The position numbers were made by a program, and so were the translations under genes. Positions 45,549 to 59,268 of a stretch of 64,000 nucleotides of DNA are shown here, in pieces (positions within the stretch are counted from its first letter, which is position 1; each line of letters opens with the position of its first letter). The stretch comes from Microvelia longipes. Its lineage: Eukaryota; Arthropoda; Insecta; Hemiptera; Veliidae. The stretch spans positions 8,432,424 through 8,496,423 of the forward strand of contig JACMZG010001914.1 in assembly GCA_018340805.1 (NCBI GenBank), given 5' to 3'. The notes below the pieces were generated by a model. It was not told where the DNA came from. It saw nothing but the letters and a program-made list of their open reading frames with translations, and ran no database searches.

Positions 45549-46890
45549 ATTTCTAACATCTTGCGGTAAAGCGTCATATTTTGACAGATTTTAACAAGTT
45601 TTTTTTTACTTTTTCTCATTTATATCCGCTTTGCGACCAAGAGGCGAAATGCGCTTCGTTTGGTAATACATTTATGTAATTACGAATAACTTCATGAGTG
45701 TATTTTTAAAATTTGCCGAAAGTTAGTTTGATCCTGGACTATTTTTCACAAAACTTATTAAAGGATGATAAAATCAACATTAAAAGTTAAAATCGTCTGC
45801 TTAATAGGAAAATTATTTAATGGGTTATTAACCAACATTAATAACCCATGAAAAAAGTTTGTTCTATCTTAAATTAATCAAACTTAAAGCTAAAGTCGTG
45901 AACAAAGAATTAAAAATACCAATAAAAATAAAATAATAGCATCTTAAAGCAGAGTTCTTTGAACTCAATCACCTTGACTTAGTGCTGCCAACTTACTAAC
46001 CAAAAAAGAACAAACTTTTTTTTTGAAATTTAGAAAATTCTCAATTCCAGCATTTTAATTATAACAGCTGAAATAAAATAAAAAACAATCTAAATTTTTA
46101 ATAGAAAAGTGAATTTTTTGATTAAATTATTGATTCATAATTTATAAAATTTAAATTTATTGTGTGACGTACATAGCAATAAATTAACATTTTATTTTTA
46201 TTAATAAATTTAAATGGTACTTATATAAGGCAATAAAAAAATCACCTTTAAGGTACGCACCCTCTTTTCCTTTGTAAGACAGATTAATATTTTTAATTCC
46301 TCACGCCCTTTAAAAATTTTAAATACAGTAAATTTCGGTGTTTAAAATTTTATATGTCAAAGAATAATCTTATAACTATAGCTTGAATTTTAATTTACAA
46401 ATAACTATAAATATTTTATTCCTTGCGGATATTGCAAAGAAATAAATTTTAATAGAAAAGGCATATTTTGTCGCTTACAAATAATTGATACAACGCTTAT
46501 TTTTAAAGCGTGTTAATAGCTTGCTTTTTAAGAGAGACTTAATTTGACATTCATATTTTGTTTGATCTTAATGTCAAGTTTTGACCCAGAAAATTTAAAG
46601 TGTAACATGCAAAAATATATTATTATTTATTGTTTTAGTTTTTTTTTACTTGTTCACTTTGCTTTTTTGGCTTCCTTCTTTGACACCTCTTTTATAAATT
46701 TTTTTGTCTTTATCATTAGCAGACTTTAACTTCGTCATTTCGAGTATTGGACCAATCAGGTTAAACAGACGGTAAATACATCATATCTGCCATAAGGCTA
46801 AAAATAATAGTTTCGGTAATGTGTGACGACAAAGTTATGCATTATTGTTAATTTGCAAGTACTGTACAAAGCAAAGTTTTACTGAGACTT
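45549..46890. other. AT-rich DNA, no gene seen
   Basis: A RepA tail-like piece may be at 45600-45635. The 61-residue frame at 46544-46729 is hydrophobic but has no other support. Confidence 0.4.
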
Positions 46891-46892
46891 AA

Positions 46893-47595
46893 AAAAGAAA
46901 ATCGAGTACAAAGTGCCTCGGGACTTATCCTCGGAAATCCTCGGACTTATCGGAAATCCTCGGGGGATCCTATCCTCCTCGGACTTATCCTCGAACTTAT
47001 CCTCGGAAATCCTCGGGACTTATCCTCGGAACTTATCCTCGGAACTTATCCTCGGAAATCCTCGGGACTTATCCTCGGAACTTATCCTCGGAAATCCTCG
47101 GAAATCCTCGGGACTTATCCTCGGGACTTATCCTCGGGACCTTATCCTCGGACTTATCCTCGGATTATCCTCGGGACTTATCCTCGGACTTATCCTCCTG
47201 GGACTTATCCTCGGACTTATCCTCGGGACTTATCCTCGGGACTTATCCTCGGAACTTATCCTCGGAAATCCTCGGGACTTATCCTCGGGACTTATCCTTG
47301 GGATCCTCGGACTTATCCTCGGACTATCCTCGGACTTATTCTCGGACTTATCGGGACTTATCTCGGAACTTATCCTCGGAAATCTTTGGACTTATTCTCG
47401 GGACTTATCCTCGGACTTATCCTCGGAACTACTTATCCTCCGGACTTATTCTCGGAACTTATTCTCGGGACTTATCCTCGGGACTTATCCTCGGAACTTA
47501 TCCTCGCAAATCCTCGGACTTATCCTCGGGACTTATCCTCTGAACTTATCCTCGGGACTTATCCTCTCCTCATCGGATTTTTCTCAACATGCTCT
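46893..47595. repeat. 13-15-bp minisatellite grown inside a RepA head
   Basis: About 45 copies of cctcgg(g/a)acttat. The left flank aatcgagtacaaagtgcctc and the right flank cctcatcggatttttctc match the RepA head before and after its single cctcggaacttttcctca. The 244-residue frame is a repeat translation. Confidence 0.85.
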
Positions 47596-47904
47596 CACGC
47601 CAAATTTCTCTTCAATTTATTCGATTAATTTTGTTCTGATGTCATAGTGATGTAATTTTTATTTCATGTTTATACATCAATTTAAAATTGTCTCATGTGT
47701 ATATTCTATTTTGTAACAATTTTTTTGGACCTTAAATCTGTTTAAAAAAATACAAAATAAATAAACTAAAACCAGAAATATATCAGATTTTAGTTTCTTT
47801 ACTATCTTATTATACTAAGATTTTTTTATTTATTTATTTTTTATTTATTTAAAATCGTAGTATTTCTGATTCTAAATAAAAAAAAAGTATTTAATAAAAA
47901 GCAA

Positions 47905-48150
47905 CAGTCTCTCCACAAAATATATTTAAATAGCAAACCTGATTTCAACCTACAAAAGTCATTATCAGGCTGACGAGAAGAGAGTAAAGAGCCTGTGGGT
48001 CCTTGTTAGTAAAGTCGCAGTCATAACTAACAAGGACTCACAGGCTCTTTAATTCTCTTCTCGCTGGCCTAAAGATGACCTTTGTAGGTTGAAAGCCGGT
48101 TTGCTATTTAAATATATTTAGTGGAGACACTGATGCTTATTATTAAGATT
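47905..48150. mobile_element. Foldback with degenerate hammerhead cores
   Basis: gtctctccacaaaatatatt against aatatatttagtggagac. The cores read CTGATAATGAC...GAAA (left, minus) and CTAAAGATGACC...GAAA (right, plus), each with a change in the invariant CTGANGA. Confidence 0.65.
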
Positions 48151-48219
48151 TATTTCACTTGCGCTGTCTATTTATAGTATTAAAGTATTTAAAAAAGTAT
48201 GCGTGGCATTACAAAAAAA

Positions 48220-48625
48220 ATTTTAGCACAAAGGTCCGCAGGCCGGGCGAATTTTCGTTGAAATGCGCGCTTTCTTACTTATCAATCCAATTTTTGCTTA
48301 ATTTTTTATAACCTGAGCAGTAATGTTACAACTTGGGATTTAATTTTTTTCGAATTTTTCACAGAAAATGCGCATATTTATCCCACAGATTATACACTAT
48401 ACAGAACAACATTATTTGAAGTCAATTAAAGCTCGGCTTATGCTACTTTTTAGCGCATTTTCTTTGAAAAATTAAAAAAAAAATAAAGAACAAGTTAAGA
48501 CGTTACTGCTCAATTTATTGAGCAGTAATATAAAGCGAAAAAGTAAGCAACAGTTGGATTGATAAGCAAGAAAGCGCCCATTTCAAAGAATTTCGCCTGG
48601 CTTGCGGACCTTTGCCCCAGATGTT
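48220..48625. repeat. RepB-related foldback
   Basis: aggtccgcaggccgggcgaa against ttcgcctggcttgcggacct, with tttagcgcattttctttgaa inside. Diverged from the 33-kb foldback. Confidence 0.75.
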
Positions 48626-48911
48626 CTTTCCATAAGACATGCAGTTTAGTTAATACACATATAGCTCATATGCAGGCAGACAAACTGGTAGAAATTACTC
48701 AAATTAATTAGAAAGATAAAATTTTAAACGAGTTATAGGATAAATGTCTTATCCTACGAAATATTTAGGTTCTAGAAAAATTAATTCCCCGTATAAAAAT
48801 GCCATTTGAAGTATAAACTTGAGATAGTATACAGAGCCATTGCTGATAAGACTACAAAAATTCTTAACTCCTTTTTTGAAACAATTATTTTAAAATTATT
48901 AATTAAATAAT

Positions 48912-48955
48912 CACGAATCTGACTATACTTAAAAAAGTATAGTCAGATTCGCCAA
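48912..48955. repeat. Hairpin
   Basis: cgaatctgactatactt pairs perfectly with aagtatagtcagattcg. Confidence 0.85.
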
Positions 48956-48971
48956 CCAATGAATGTATGGC

Positions 48972-49683
48972 AAAAATCAGGTACGGGGTACCTTGAAACT
49001 TTTACTCACCTCAGAATAAACAAACCGCCAAATTTATGCCGCAACACGTCTTTGGACGCGCTTGGCTCGTCCTAAGATAGTAAATACATTATTTTCATTT
49101 CGAGCGGTCACCCATCCACTGACCTTGCAAGATACTGCATAATTTTTATGATCCAACAAAACCCGTAGATATTGCCGTATGAAAATTACACTTTAGAAGG
49201 CATGGATTTTCACTCAATTTTTTTCTCGATATTTTAGCAACGTATAGTCATTTGATAAAAATGGAAGTAATGTGAGACAAAACTTAGCACATATGTTGGT
49301 CTTATATATGACTACATATGTGCCATATCTCAAATCCATCAAAACATTTTCCCACACCGTATGATTTTTTAAATTTTTGTTGAGTACCTAATTATTTCCG
49401 GTCAATAAAGTTGTATAAAAGTCCAGATAACACAACTACAGCTAAAGATTGATTTGTGTGCTTAGTTTCTAACTTTTGTAAGTTTCTAAGTTTCATATCT
49501 AGTTTTAGCTACGATGATAACATACATACACACAAAAACATAGACAGAACAATTTGTGGGAAACACTCAGAAATTCTAAAACACATGAAAATAATAATTT
49601 AGGTGAAATACTGTCTTTGGACTTTTAGTACGAACACAACACTTTTTCTTATGCTTCTACGCTAAGTATGAGGAAAAGTAAAA
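48972..49683 (+). repeat. RepA copy
   Basis: From atcaggtacggggtaccttg to the tail atgaggaaaagtaaaa. Confidence 0.75.
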
Positions 49684-49721
49684 ATGAATGTTACCTACAA
49701 TTAACGTGATTTTTTTTAAAT

Positions 49722-50075
49722 TTATTTAAAGACACTGGATGGGACTGGAATAATAACTTCTTTAAATAACTATATTTCGCCTGACCCCAGGCATACTCTT
49801 GTCTACAAACGTGAAAAAGTAGAAGAAATATAAAATTATAACATTACTCTATAGAAAAATATAAAAAATTAACAAGAAAATCCCTCTTTATATTTTCTTG
49901 TTAATTTTCATTTTTTTTCTTGTAATTTAAAGTAATGTTATAATTTTATATTTCTTCTACTTTTTCAAGTTTTTAGACATGACTATGTCTGGGGTCAAGC
50001 GAAATATAGTCATTTAAAGAAGTAAGAAGTTGTTATTCCAGTCCATACAGTGTCTTTAAATAAATTTTAAATGAT
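49722..50075. repeat. Foldback element, 140-bp arms
   Basis: tttatttaaagacactggat against gtccatacagtgtctttaaa; the inner arms include aagtagaagaaatataaaat and its inverse. Confidence 0.85.
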
Positions 50076-50499
50076 ACACAATACTGACAAATACTAATAA
50101 TATGTGGCTTTTATTTTTAATCAAAATTTAATCTTAAAAGTTTAACCAGAGACGGAATTTTAAGTACTCCCTGGTTTAACCTAATAATCACTAAAATTTT
50201 ATCCAATCACTTAAAGCTTTCAAACTGGACATTTTACTTAAAATTTAAGCTTACATTTATTCTAAGATTTTATACTTCATTTAATGTGTTTTGTGTTCCT
50301 CATGTAAAGCTAGAGGTCAGGCACTTTTAAAGGCAATATAATACGATGTTTTCTTTTCTAGCAAAATGGAATGTAGCAATTATTTTATTAGATCAATAAT
50401 TTATTTTTTGCTTGAAAAATCAGCAAAATATTAAAAATTTAGTTTAAGTAAGAATAAAGTTATAATTGTTCCACTAGAATTAAAAACAATTAATATATT
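50076..50499. other. AT-rich DNA, no gene seen
   Basis: Nothing recognisable. Confidence 0.4.
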
Positions 50500-50640
50500 G
50501 TCAGCCACAATTGTATAAAAAAATGATAACTGACTGGTTTCGACTTTACGTCATCATCAGAGCTGTTTGCAGACTGTTTACTGTCAGACTGTTAACAGCT
50601 CTAACTGATGATTTTTTTAAACATTATGGTGAGTTTATAC
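50500..50640. mobile_element. Hammerhead foldback, GTC family relative
   Basis: Arms tcatcatcagagctgttt and aacagctctaactgatgat flank a short gacagtctg-type centre. Only the left arm keeps a full ribozyme core. Confidence 0.6.
50528..50564 (-). ncRNA. Hammerhead ribozyme motif
   Basis: Minus strand: AGCT, CTGATGA, extra T, stem II GAC-GTAAA-GTC, GAAA, stem III AC/GT, triplet GTC, AGTT. Stem I is AGCT/AGTT, four pairs with one G-T. Confidence 0.65.
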
Positions 50641-51724
50641 CACTAAACCTCCACGAAAACAACTAATGAGTTATAATTATTCTTAAGTTATGTAGAACCA
50701 ATACAGAATGAAAACTCGTATCGGTTCCAACCGTGGGGTAGCATAGCAAGAAAAAAATAAAAAGAAAAAAATTAAGTTATTCATACTAAGTTTAAAATTA
50801 ACAAAGTTGATTGTCAATTACAGGAAGAAAAATACACTTACCTAGTCATGCTTGTTAATTATGTACAAAAAACTTGGAACAAAAAATAATTTTCAATATC
50901 TTGAGTCGGAAAATTCGGTAACTTTACGTATTTAATACAGGGGGGCTGAACTTTCGGGGGGGAAACACGATGTTGCCTGTTCGAAGACAGACAGACTGAC
51001 TGGGGTTGAAAAAATAACTGTGTAACGAAAATCACGAAGTGAGGGTAAAGGAGATCATAAAAATAGTAAGGATGTAACGGGGAGGACCTCCAGACTGAGG
51101 TCTCTAACCACTCCTTTACTCTATGATAACTTACTTATTTATATATGTCTACCGATAATTTATTAATTAAATTAGATTTAAAAAAAGTTTACAGACAAAA
51201 TGTATTTCTAAAAGTTATAGTTTTATTGTTTGTAAAATGTAAAGTTTAAAAAATTGTAGTTTTTTTAGTTACTCATGTTTATATATAAAATAAAAAATTA
51301 ATTGGATTTTTGTCAGAAATTAATTCGTAAAGTTATGTACTTATATATGTCATTTTGTTATGATTAAATAAATAATTTTGGGAAATAAGTAAATTGGAAA
51401 TTTGTATATTTGTTCCGGATTATAAATACGTTTGTGTACAAATATTTCTCAAGTTATGAAATAAAAAAGAATCAATGAAATTATTTTATTTTTACTTTGA
51501 GTTCGTGAAGCACTTTCACTCTCGTCTTAGTATTTAATTCAGTTTTTTTAGAACTCCCACTAGGTGCATGCCTATTGTTTAGGTGTTCCTTATAGGATGT
51601 AGGTTCTATTAGTGCTTGTCGTAAAGGTAGGTGTTAATGCATGATTGTATGTCTTTATTTTTCATTGTATGACGTATGACATACTAAGCATGTTCAAGAT
51701 TTGGTTGAGTTTTAGGAAATTAAA
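50641..51724. other. No gene seen
   Basis: AT-rich with a few GC-richer bases near 50930-51120. Confidence 0.4.
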
Positions 51725-51815
51725 GTTGTGTTTTAGCAAATATAAATTGTGTTTTAGCAAATATAATTTGTGTTTTAGCAAATTTAATTTGTGCTTTGGT
51801 AAATTTAGAACTCCC
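51725..51815. repeat. Short tandem repeat, about 24 bp, four units
   Basis: ttgtgttttagcaaatataa, with the last unit diverged. It gives the repeated CFSKY/F pattern in a chance frame. Confidence 0.75.
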
Positions 51816-52269
51816 ACTGGTTTTCAAGTTTTTTTAGATTTTCAGTTGTTTAGATGTCATTTCATTGTTCACAAATATGCCCCTTGATCTTTCATACAAA
51901 ATTGTTACACAAAAATGTCATCATCTAAAAACTTGAACTAAATTAAATAAAACTCAATGTTTGGATTTATTAATATAAGTAGGTAACATTGGTTTCTTTT
52001 CTCTTTAAGCATAAAACATGGGCTAGGGATGAGCAGTCCAATAGATCAAGATTGGACAGATGCAGCTAGTATAATTATATATTATATTTTAGACCAAGTT
52101 TATGGAAAGTAAAATATAATATTCCTTTTATTATCAAGTATGTTGATTTTTTTTTTTCAATACCTCAAAATCACACTTATAATAGTCCTTCCCACAAACC
52201 ATTCCTGAAGATTGCATCTCGATATCTTCGTTAGTTTCCGAGAAAAATATAGAAAGTCTTTCACGTGAA

Positions 52270-53953
<1,684 letters not shown>

Positions 53954-53960
53954 ATCCACC

Positions 53961-53961
<1 letters not shown>

Positions 53962-54040
<79 letters not shown>
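53962..54040. repeat. (TA)n microsatellite
   Basis: Pure TA on the right of the long-TIR element. Confidence 0.95.
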
Positions 54041-54042
<2 letters not shown>

Positions 54043-54571
54043 CTTTAGGAAGGTTTACTTTCTGAGAAATCTTTTGAGGGATATATTCTGTGGAAAAATA
54101 TTGAAAGATATTGTTCTTATAGATTAAAAATTTTTTTTTTTTATTATTTCTTTCTTAATTTAAGATAAAGACTATATACAGGTTGGATCAAGGGTAGAAC
54201 TTTAAAATTATTATAATTATACACAGGAGTTTGTCTTATCTTTAAATTATATTAACTTTTTCTAATTAATTTATCTTAAAAATGTCGTTCATGGCCGCAG
54301 TAGATTTCATTTGACAGAATTTAACTTATAATTAAAAATAGATAAAATAACGTAAGTTGTGTAGGTTTTAGATAATTAATTTTAGATATGTGCTGGAAAT
54401 TCGAATTAAAATAATGTTTTTATTAATCCAATCTAAAGATAAAGCGTTAGATGTCTGTCTTCCTTTAAATTTATTTTAAGTTTACAAGTTGAATCCGGTT
54501 CGAAGGATCAATTATTTAAATCGTCTTTACATTTAATCACATTTTTACATAATTATTCTTCCAGTATATTT
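54041..54571. other. AT-rich DNA, no gene seen
   Basis: Nothing recognisable. Confidence 0.4.
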
Positions 54572-54690
54572 AGGCTCGTATTCAAAGATATTTTCCTAAC
54601 CTAAACATAACATTTTCTTAAGGCCTCCTTAAGGGTTCCTTAAGGAGAATGTTAGGTTTAGATAAGGAAAATGTCTTTGAATACGGGCCT
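54572..54690. repeat. Foldback hairpin
   Basis: ctcgtattcaaagatatttt against aaaatgtctttgaatacggg, with an inner cttaagg palindrome. Confidence 0.8.
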
Positions 54691-54779
54691 TAGACTTGAA
54701 GTTAAGGCTTACTTTCCTCTCTCTACGAAAGAAACAAAAGCACTCTTTTCCTTATTTCTGGGGGTAAAAGCATTAATAA

Positions 54780-55244
54780 AAATCAGGTACGGGGTATCTC
54801 GGAACTTTTCCTCACCACATTGGATTCTCTGCGTTCATCCTTATACTAAGGATGACAATTGAAGTTATGCTAAAAAGTAGATCAAATTTGTTAGTCTTAT
54901 ATATGACTACATACGTGTTTAATCTCAAAATGATCAAAATAGGTTTCCGCATTTTATAGATTTCGAATAATTATTTTCAATAAATGACGTCATATAAACA
55001 CTATATTCCGGATAGCACAACAAGAACTAAAGGTTGAATTTTTACCAATTTTCACAACATCAATTTTCTAGCGTAAATGATTCTCAACTCTCTTGCATAA
55101 ATACAGAGGAAGATACGATGAAAATAGACAAACACACACACACACATACAACTTAGTGAAAAATACTCAGGAGGTCATATAAACACCTGAAACAGGTGTT
55201 TATATGACACATGAAGGTGAAATCCCGGTTTCGGATACTCTTGC
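54780..55244 (+). repeat. RepA copy, part 1 (interrupted by the gypsy element)
   Basis: Starts aatcaggtacggggtatctc and stops at ggatactcttgc; it resumes at 59356 with cttgcgagcac and ends with the tail hairpin near 59405. Confidence 0.8.
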
Positions 55245-55312
55245 TGTAATAAGGACGGTTTAAGCCTCGTTATAAACTATATTTAATATAATATGACATA
55301 GCTGTCATTACA
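55245..55312 (-). repeat. Gypsy 3' LTR (68 bp)
   Basis: tgtaataaggacggtttaag to gctgtcattaca. Compared with the other LTR it lacks 19 bp after ctatatt, with an ATT microhomology at the joint. Confidence 0.9.
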
Positions 55313-55320
55313 GTCCTCCC

Positions 55321-56652
55321 TCATAAGAAACTGCTATCCTCTTCTCTAGCTCCTTCTCTTTGCCTCAGTTGATCAGCGTGTTTTCTGTTAATCACTCCCC
55401 CGACTTTAACTTTATATGAGAGCTCTCCTGATCTCTCCTCCACTATTCCTGCTTTCCATCCGTTCCCATCTTCTTTCCATACCCATACTTCATCCCCCTT
55501 TTTAAATTCTCTTGTTTTATGTCCTTTATCGTGATATTTTTTCTGTCTCCATATTCGTTCTTGAATTGTTTCTTTATAATTAGGGCGAAGGTTGTCTAAT
55601 AGTGTAGGAATTCTTCGTCCTAATAACATATCTGCGGGAGATAACCCAGTAGTCTGTTGTGGTGTGTTTCTATAACTTAAAAGAAAAGACTGCAGTGCCA
55701 AATTTGGATCTTTTCCTTCCTTCCTACAACTCAGAAATCTTCTTTTAAATGTTTTTATTGTTCTCTCTGCTAAACCATTTGCCTTCGGATGATATGGAGT
55801 TGTTCTTATATGTTTGATGTTATTTTCTTCACAAAATGCTTCAAATTCTCTACTGGTTAGTTGTGGCCCGTTGTCTGAAACTATCTTGGATGGTACCCCG
55901 AATCTACAAAACCATTCTCTAAGTTTGTTAATAGTTGTCAATGTTGTGATTTTTTTTAGTTTAGCAATTTCGATCCACTTGGAGTATGCATCAATTAATA
56001 CAAGCCACTGATGTCCCTCGAATGGTCCTGCAAAATCAATATGCAGTCTTTCCCATGCTCGACTTGGTACATTCCAGGGGTATAGAGGAACCTCCTCTAT
56101 ATTATCCCGGTGTTCCTGGCATGCCTCACATCCACGAACAAAGTCCTCCACAGCCTTACTCATGCCAGGCCACCAAACATAGTATCTTGCCAAGGCCCGC
56201 ATAGCTGATATTCCTGGATGCCCCCTGTGTAAAATTTGTAAAGTTCTTTTACGTAACTGAGTTGGCACGATAATTTTTTCTAACCAGGTTAAAACTCCAT
56301 CTTCCCACTCGAGTTCATCTCTCTTTCTTTGATATTCGCCTAACTCCCCTTCAAGTTTCTTATTTGGCCATCCATTTTCAATATATGCTATTACCTTCTT
56401 CAGTGTAGAATCTTCCTTTGTTGCCTCTTGTAAGTGTCCTTTCTGATATAAACAATCTCTGTTTTCATTTATTAAAACCTTAATTTCTGAAGCCTCACTT
56501 TCCCATAATAATTTATCACTTTCTTGAATTGGCAGCCGTGACAACGCATCCGCACATACATTTTCAGCCCCTTCTCTATATCTAATAGTATAGTGATAAC
56601 TGTTTAGCTTTAGTGCCCATCTGACTAATCTGCCATTTGTGATTTTTGACAA
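55321..56652 (-). pseudogene. Gypsy integrase with RNase H tail
   Basis: A 443-codon frame, the last part of Pol. Residues 1-40 are the end of RNase H (CADALSRL). The integrase zinc domain has H142, H145, C175 and C178 around HPGISAMRALARYYVWWPGM. The catalytic triad is D206 (HIDFAGPF), D260 (IVSDNGPQ) and E296 (NGLAERT), with the classic 35-residue gap between the last two. A GPY/F-like module (W-K-A-G-I-V-E-E-R-S-G) is at 398-410. The ATG at 56652 is not a natural start; Pol enters from the RT frame across a break near 56685. The enzyme itself looks undamaged. Confidence 0.85.
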
Positions 56653-56685
56653 ATCCCTTTGAGTCCCGAAAATTCTTTCTAGTGG

Positions 56686-57800
56686 TTTGTGATCTGTTTC
56701 TAGAATAAATTTCTCCCATAGATGTACTGATGGAATTTTGTCACCCCATAGACTAATGCTAATGCTTCCCGGTCTATTGAAGCATATTTTTGTTCTGCTG
56801 AATTTAGCACACTGGAAGCAAATGCTACAGGTCGTTCCGACCCATCATCCATAAGGTGCAGCAGAACCGCGCCTAATCCATTCTCCGAAGCGTCACAAAC
56901 CACTTTGACTTGTTTGTTTAAGTCATAAGGTACCAATATATCTTCACTTGTAATAATATTTTTTACTTTGTTAAAACAGTCCTCTTCCACATGAGACCAT
57001 TTCCATTGTGTTCCTTTTCTCAGAAGTTGGTGTAAGACTTTGCATTGTCCTTGCAAATTAGGTGCAAAACGAGAATAATAATTTACCATTCCCAAAAACG
57101 ATTTTAACTGACTAACATTACCTGGTGATGGTGCCTTTTTTATTGCTTCTATTTTATCATTCATTGGGTGAATTCCGTCTTTGTCTATCATGTGACCAAG
57201 ATATTTCACTTCTTTTTCATAAAACCTGCATTTGTTCCATTTTACTCTTAAACCCCGTTCTTTAAGTCTTTTCATAACTTCTTCTACGGTTTTAATATGA
57301 ATTTCACTGTTGGGACCAGTAATAATTATATCATCTAATAAAAATACCAACATTTGGCAGTCTCCTAGCAATTCTTCCATGTACCGCTGAAAGACCCCGG
57401 GGGCTGATGAAATTCCGAACGGCATCCTGGTGTAGGAAAAATAACCATAGTGCATAGCAATGATAAGATACTGTTTTGAATCTTTATCCACCTCAATTTG
57501 CAAATATGCATCTTTTAGGTCGATGACAGTAAACCTTGTTCCATTCACTAACTTGGAAGTTAAATCTTCAAAAGTAGGCATAATGTGTTTATCCTCGATC
57601 ATATTTGGATTTAAAGTTACTTTAAAATCCCCACAAATCCTAATCTGCCCCTCAGGCTTTTTTACATTTACTGTCGGGGTAGCCCATTCAATAGGTGTTA
57701 CACTAGGGTCTACTTTTTCTATAATCCCTATTTTCTCTAACCTTTCCAATTCATTTTTTACCCCTTGTCTTAGTGGAAATGGGACCCTCCTAGCCGTAAA
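56686..57800 (-). pseudogene. Gypsy reverse transcriptase and RNase H
   Basis: The frame is open at least from the start of the palm-finger region (ATG 57749 is internal). Motifs: D77 in FTVIDLKDAY; MPFGISSAPGVFQRYMEELL; the catalytic D139-D140 as LLDD rather than the more common YxDD; the thumb; then RNase H D286 (VVCDASENG) and E328 (DREALALVYG). The frame ends at GRNLF where one base appears to be missing in a short A/T run near 56688. Upstream it is separated from the protease part by a change in an A-run near 57825. It copies the element's RNA in cytoplasmic particles. Confidence 0.85.
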
Positions 57801-58470
57801 TGCTATTGGTTTGGCATCTTTTTTTTAAAAATATTTTTGCTTTAACTCCCTTTGCAGTACCTAATTCGTCTTTAAAAATTTCTTTGTATTTTGTTTTTAG
57901 TTTTTCAATCTCTTTTAATACTTTTTCGTCATTATTAGTGTTATGATCCTCATTTATTTTACATATTCGGACTTCTGAAGGTAAATTAAGATTAAAAGCT
58001 ACTATCCAGGGAATCCCAAAAAGTGGAACATCGATAACATCTATTACAAATGTATTTAATGTTTTGGTGTTCCCGTTTAAAGTTACATTAACTGACAATT
58101 TACCTAATACTTTTAACATGTTTTTTCCATACCCCGAAACTTTAATCGTCGTTTCCGTTAATTTTGGATTTCCTAATTTATCCCAAAAGTTTCTATCTAT
58201 AGTTGAAATTCTAGCCCCAGAATCAAATTCCATATCACAATTCCGCCCGTTAATTTTAACTGTTATAACTGCCCTTGGATGTTTTCCTACTTTTCTAACT
58301 AATTTTATCTCATCATCCTCGGATTCAGTTTCATCACTCTGAAATTTTTCCACTTTTCTAGTTGTTTTTCTCTTTTCCCCCTCCATTGAGTATTTTTGTT
58401 TAGAATGACCTTTACTACTTTTACAAACTTTAGAAAAATGCCCAGTGCGGTTACAGAGCCTGCACGTCAT
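57790..58470 (-). pseudogene. Gypsy second zinc knuckle and protease
   Basis: 226 codons. Zinc knuckle C3-X2-C6-X4-H11-X4-C16, a charged linker, then the aspartic protease with D83-S-G (MEFDSGARIS) and the flap and substrate-binding region up to about 180. It lies in a different frame from both Gag and RT. The frame change at its end lies in a run of eight As (57822-57829). Confidence 0.8.
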
Positions 58471-59246
58471 ACCTCTTGCTGGACATTGAGCAAAGGATGT
58501 CGCTCATAACCACAATTCCAGCATTGTTGATTTTTACCAATCTTATAACTAAGTTCTCCCTTTTTAGAATTATTTTCAACTTTATGTATGATATTATTAC
58601 TACCACTAGTCCCTACTTCTTGTACTTCAGTGTGGGCCTTATCAATTGTATCGGCTAAATCAAGAACAGTATTGAAAGATACCCGTACCCCTTCATCATT
58701 CGTTCCTGCCGGCCACCTTTGCCTAATTTCTATTTCTAATTTAATGTTTTGACAACCTGCCACAAACCTATCTCTGAGCCTTTCGTCTATCGTTAATGCC
58801 GAATATTTGCAAGGTTTACTCAACTCTTTCAGCCTATCAGCAAATTGAGTTAAGGATTCAGATGTGTCCCTAACAGCTCTTTCAAAATGCATACGGGCAG
58901 CAAATATAGTAATTTCAGGTTGGTAAATCTTTATGAACCCTTGTTTTATTTGGTCTAAAGTACAATCGTCTAATGATTTTGGAATCATATGGTTCCGTAT
59001 TGCTCTGAGGGGTGTAGGGCCTACATAAGCTAATAAAAGATCTTTTCTTGCTATTTTAAATTCGTCTTGATCGCCTCCAAGTCCCTTAACCCTACACATC
59101 CTCTCGAATTGTTCGATATATTCCTCCCATGGATTCAATTTATCGTAACCATGAAAATGAAATTTTGACATTTTTAACGAAATGTCATTAAATACCTCCT
59201 CATCCTCTTCTTCCTGTAATATAACATTACTCCGTCTTCTAGGCAT
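58467..59246 (-). CDS. Gypsy Gag
   Basis: 259 codons from the first ATG after the 5' LTR (22 bp away). Residues 1-30 are charged, 30-200 form a helical capsid-like domain (PWEEYIEQFERMCRVKGL), and a basic linker leads to a zinc knuckle starting C242-X2-C245-X4-H250. The last Cys of this knuckle is only found in the overlapping frame, so Gag is probably cut short by a one-base loss near 58485, unless the element shifts frame here by programme. Confidence 0.8.
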   Translation of the reverse strand: MPRRRSNVILQEEEDEEVFNDISLKMSKFHFHGYDKLNPWEEYIEQFERMCRVKGLGGDQDEFKIARKDLLLAYVGPTPLRAIRNHMIPKSLDDCTLDQIKQGFIKIYQPEITIFAARMHFERAVRDTSESLTQFADRLKELSKPCKYSALTIDERLRDRFVAGCQNIKLEIEIRQRWPAGTNDEGVRVSFNTVLDLADTIDKAHTEVQEVGTSGSNNIIHKVENNSKKGELSYKIGKNQQCWNCGYERHPLLNVQQEV

Positions 59247-59268
59247 CTTTAATTTGTTACTGCGCCAC

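Noticed and set aside
46913..47647. 244-residue plus-strand ORF
   Set aside because: Pure translation of the cctcgg-acttat minisatellite; composition is only L, S, I, G, R, P, Y, E, D repeats.
55814..58658. Plus-strand ORFs in the gypsy region (55814, 57460, 58064, 58476)
   Set aside because: Antisense shadows of Pol and Gag.
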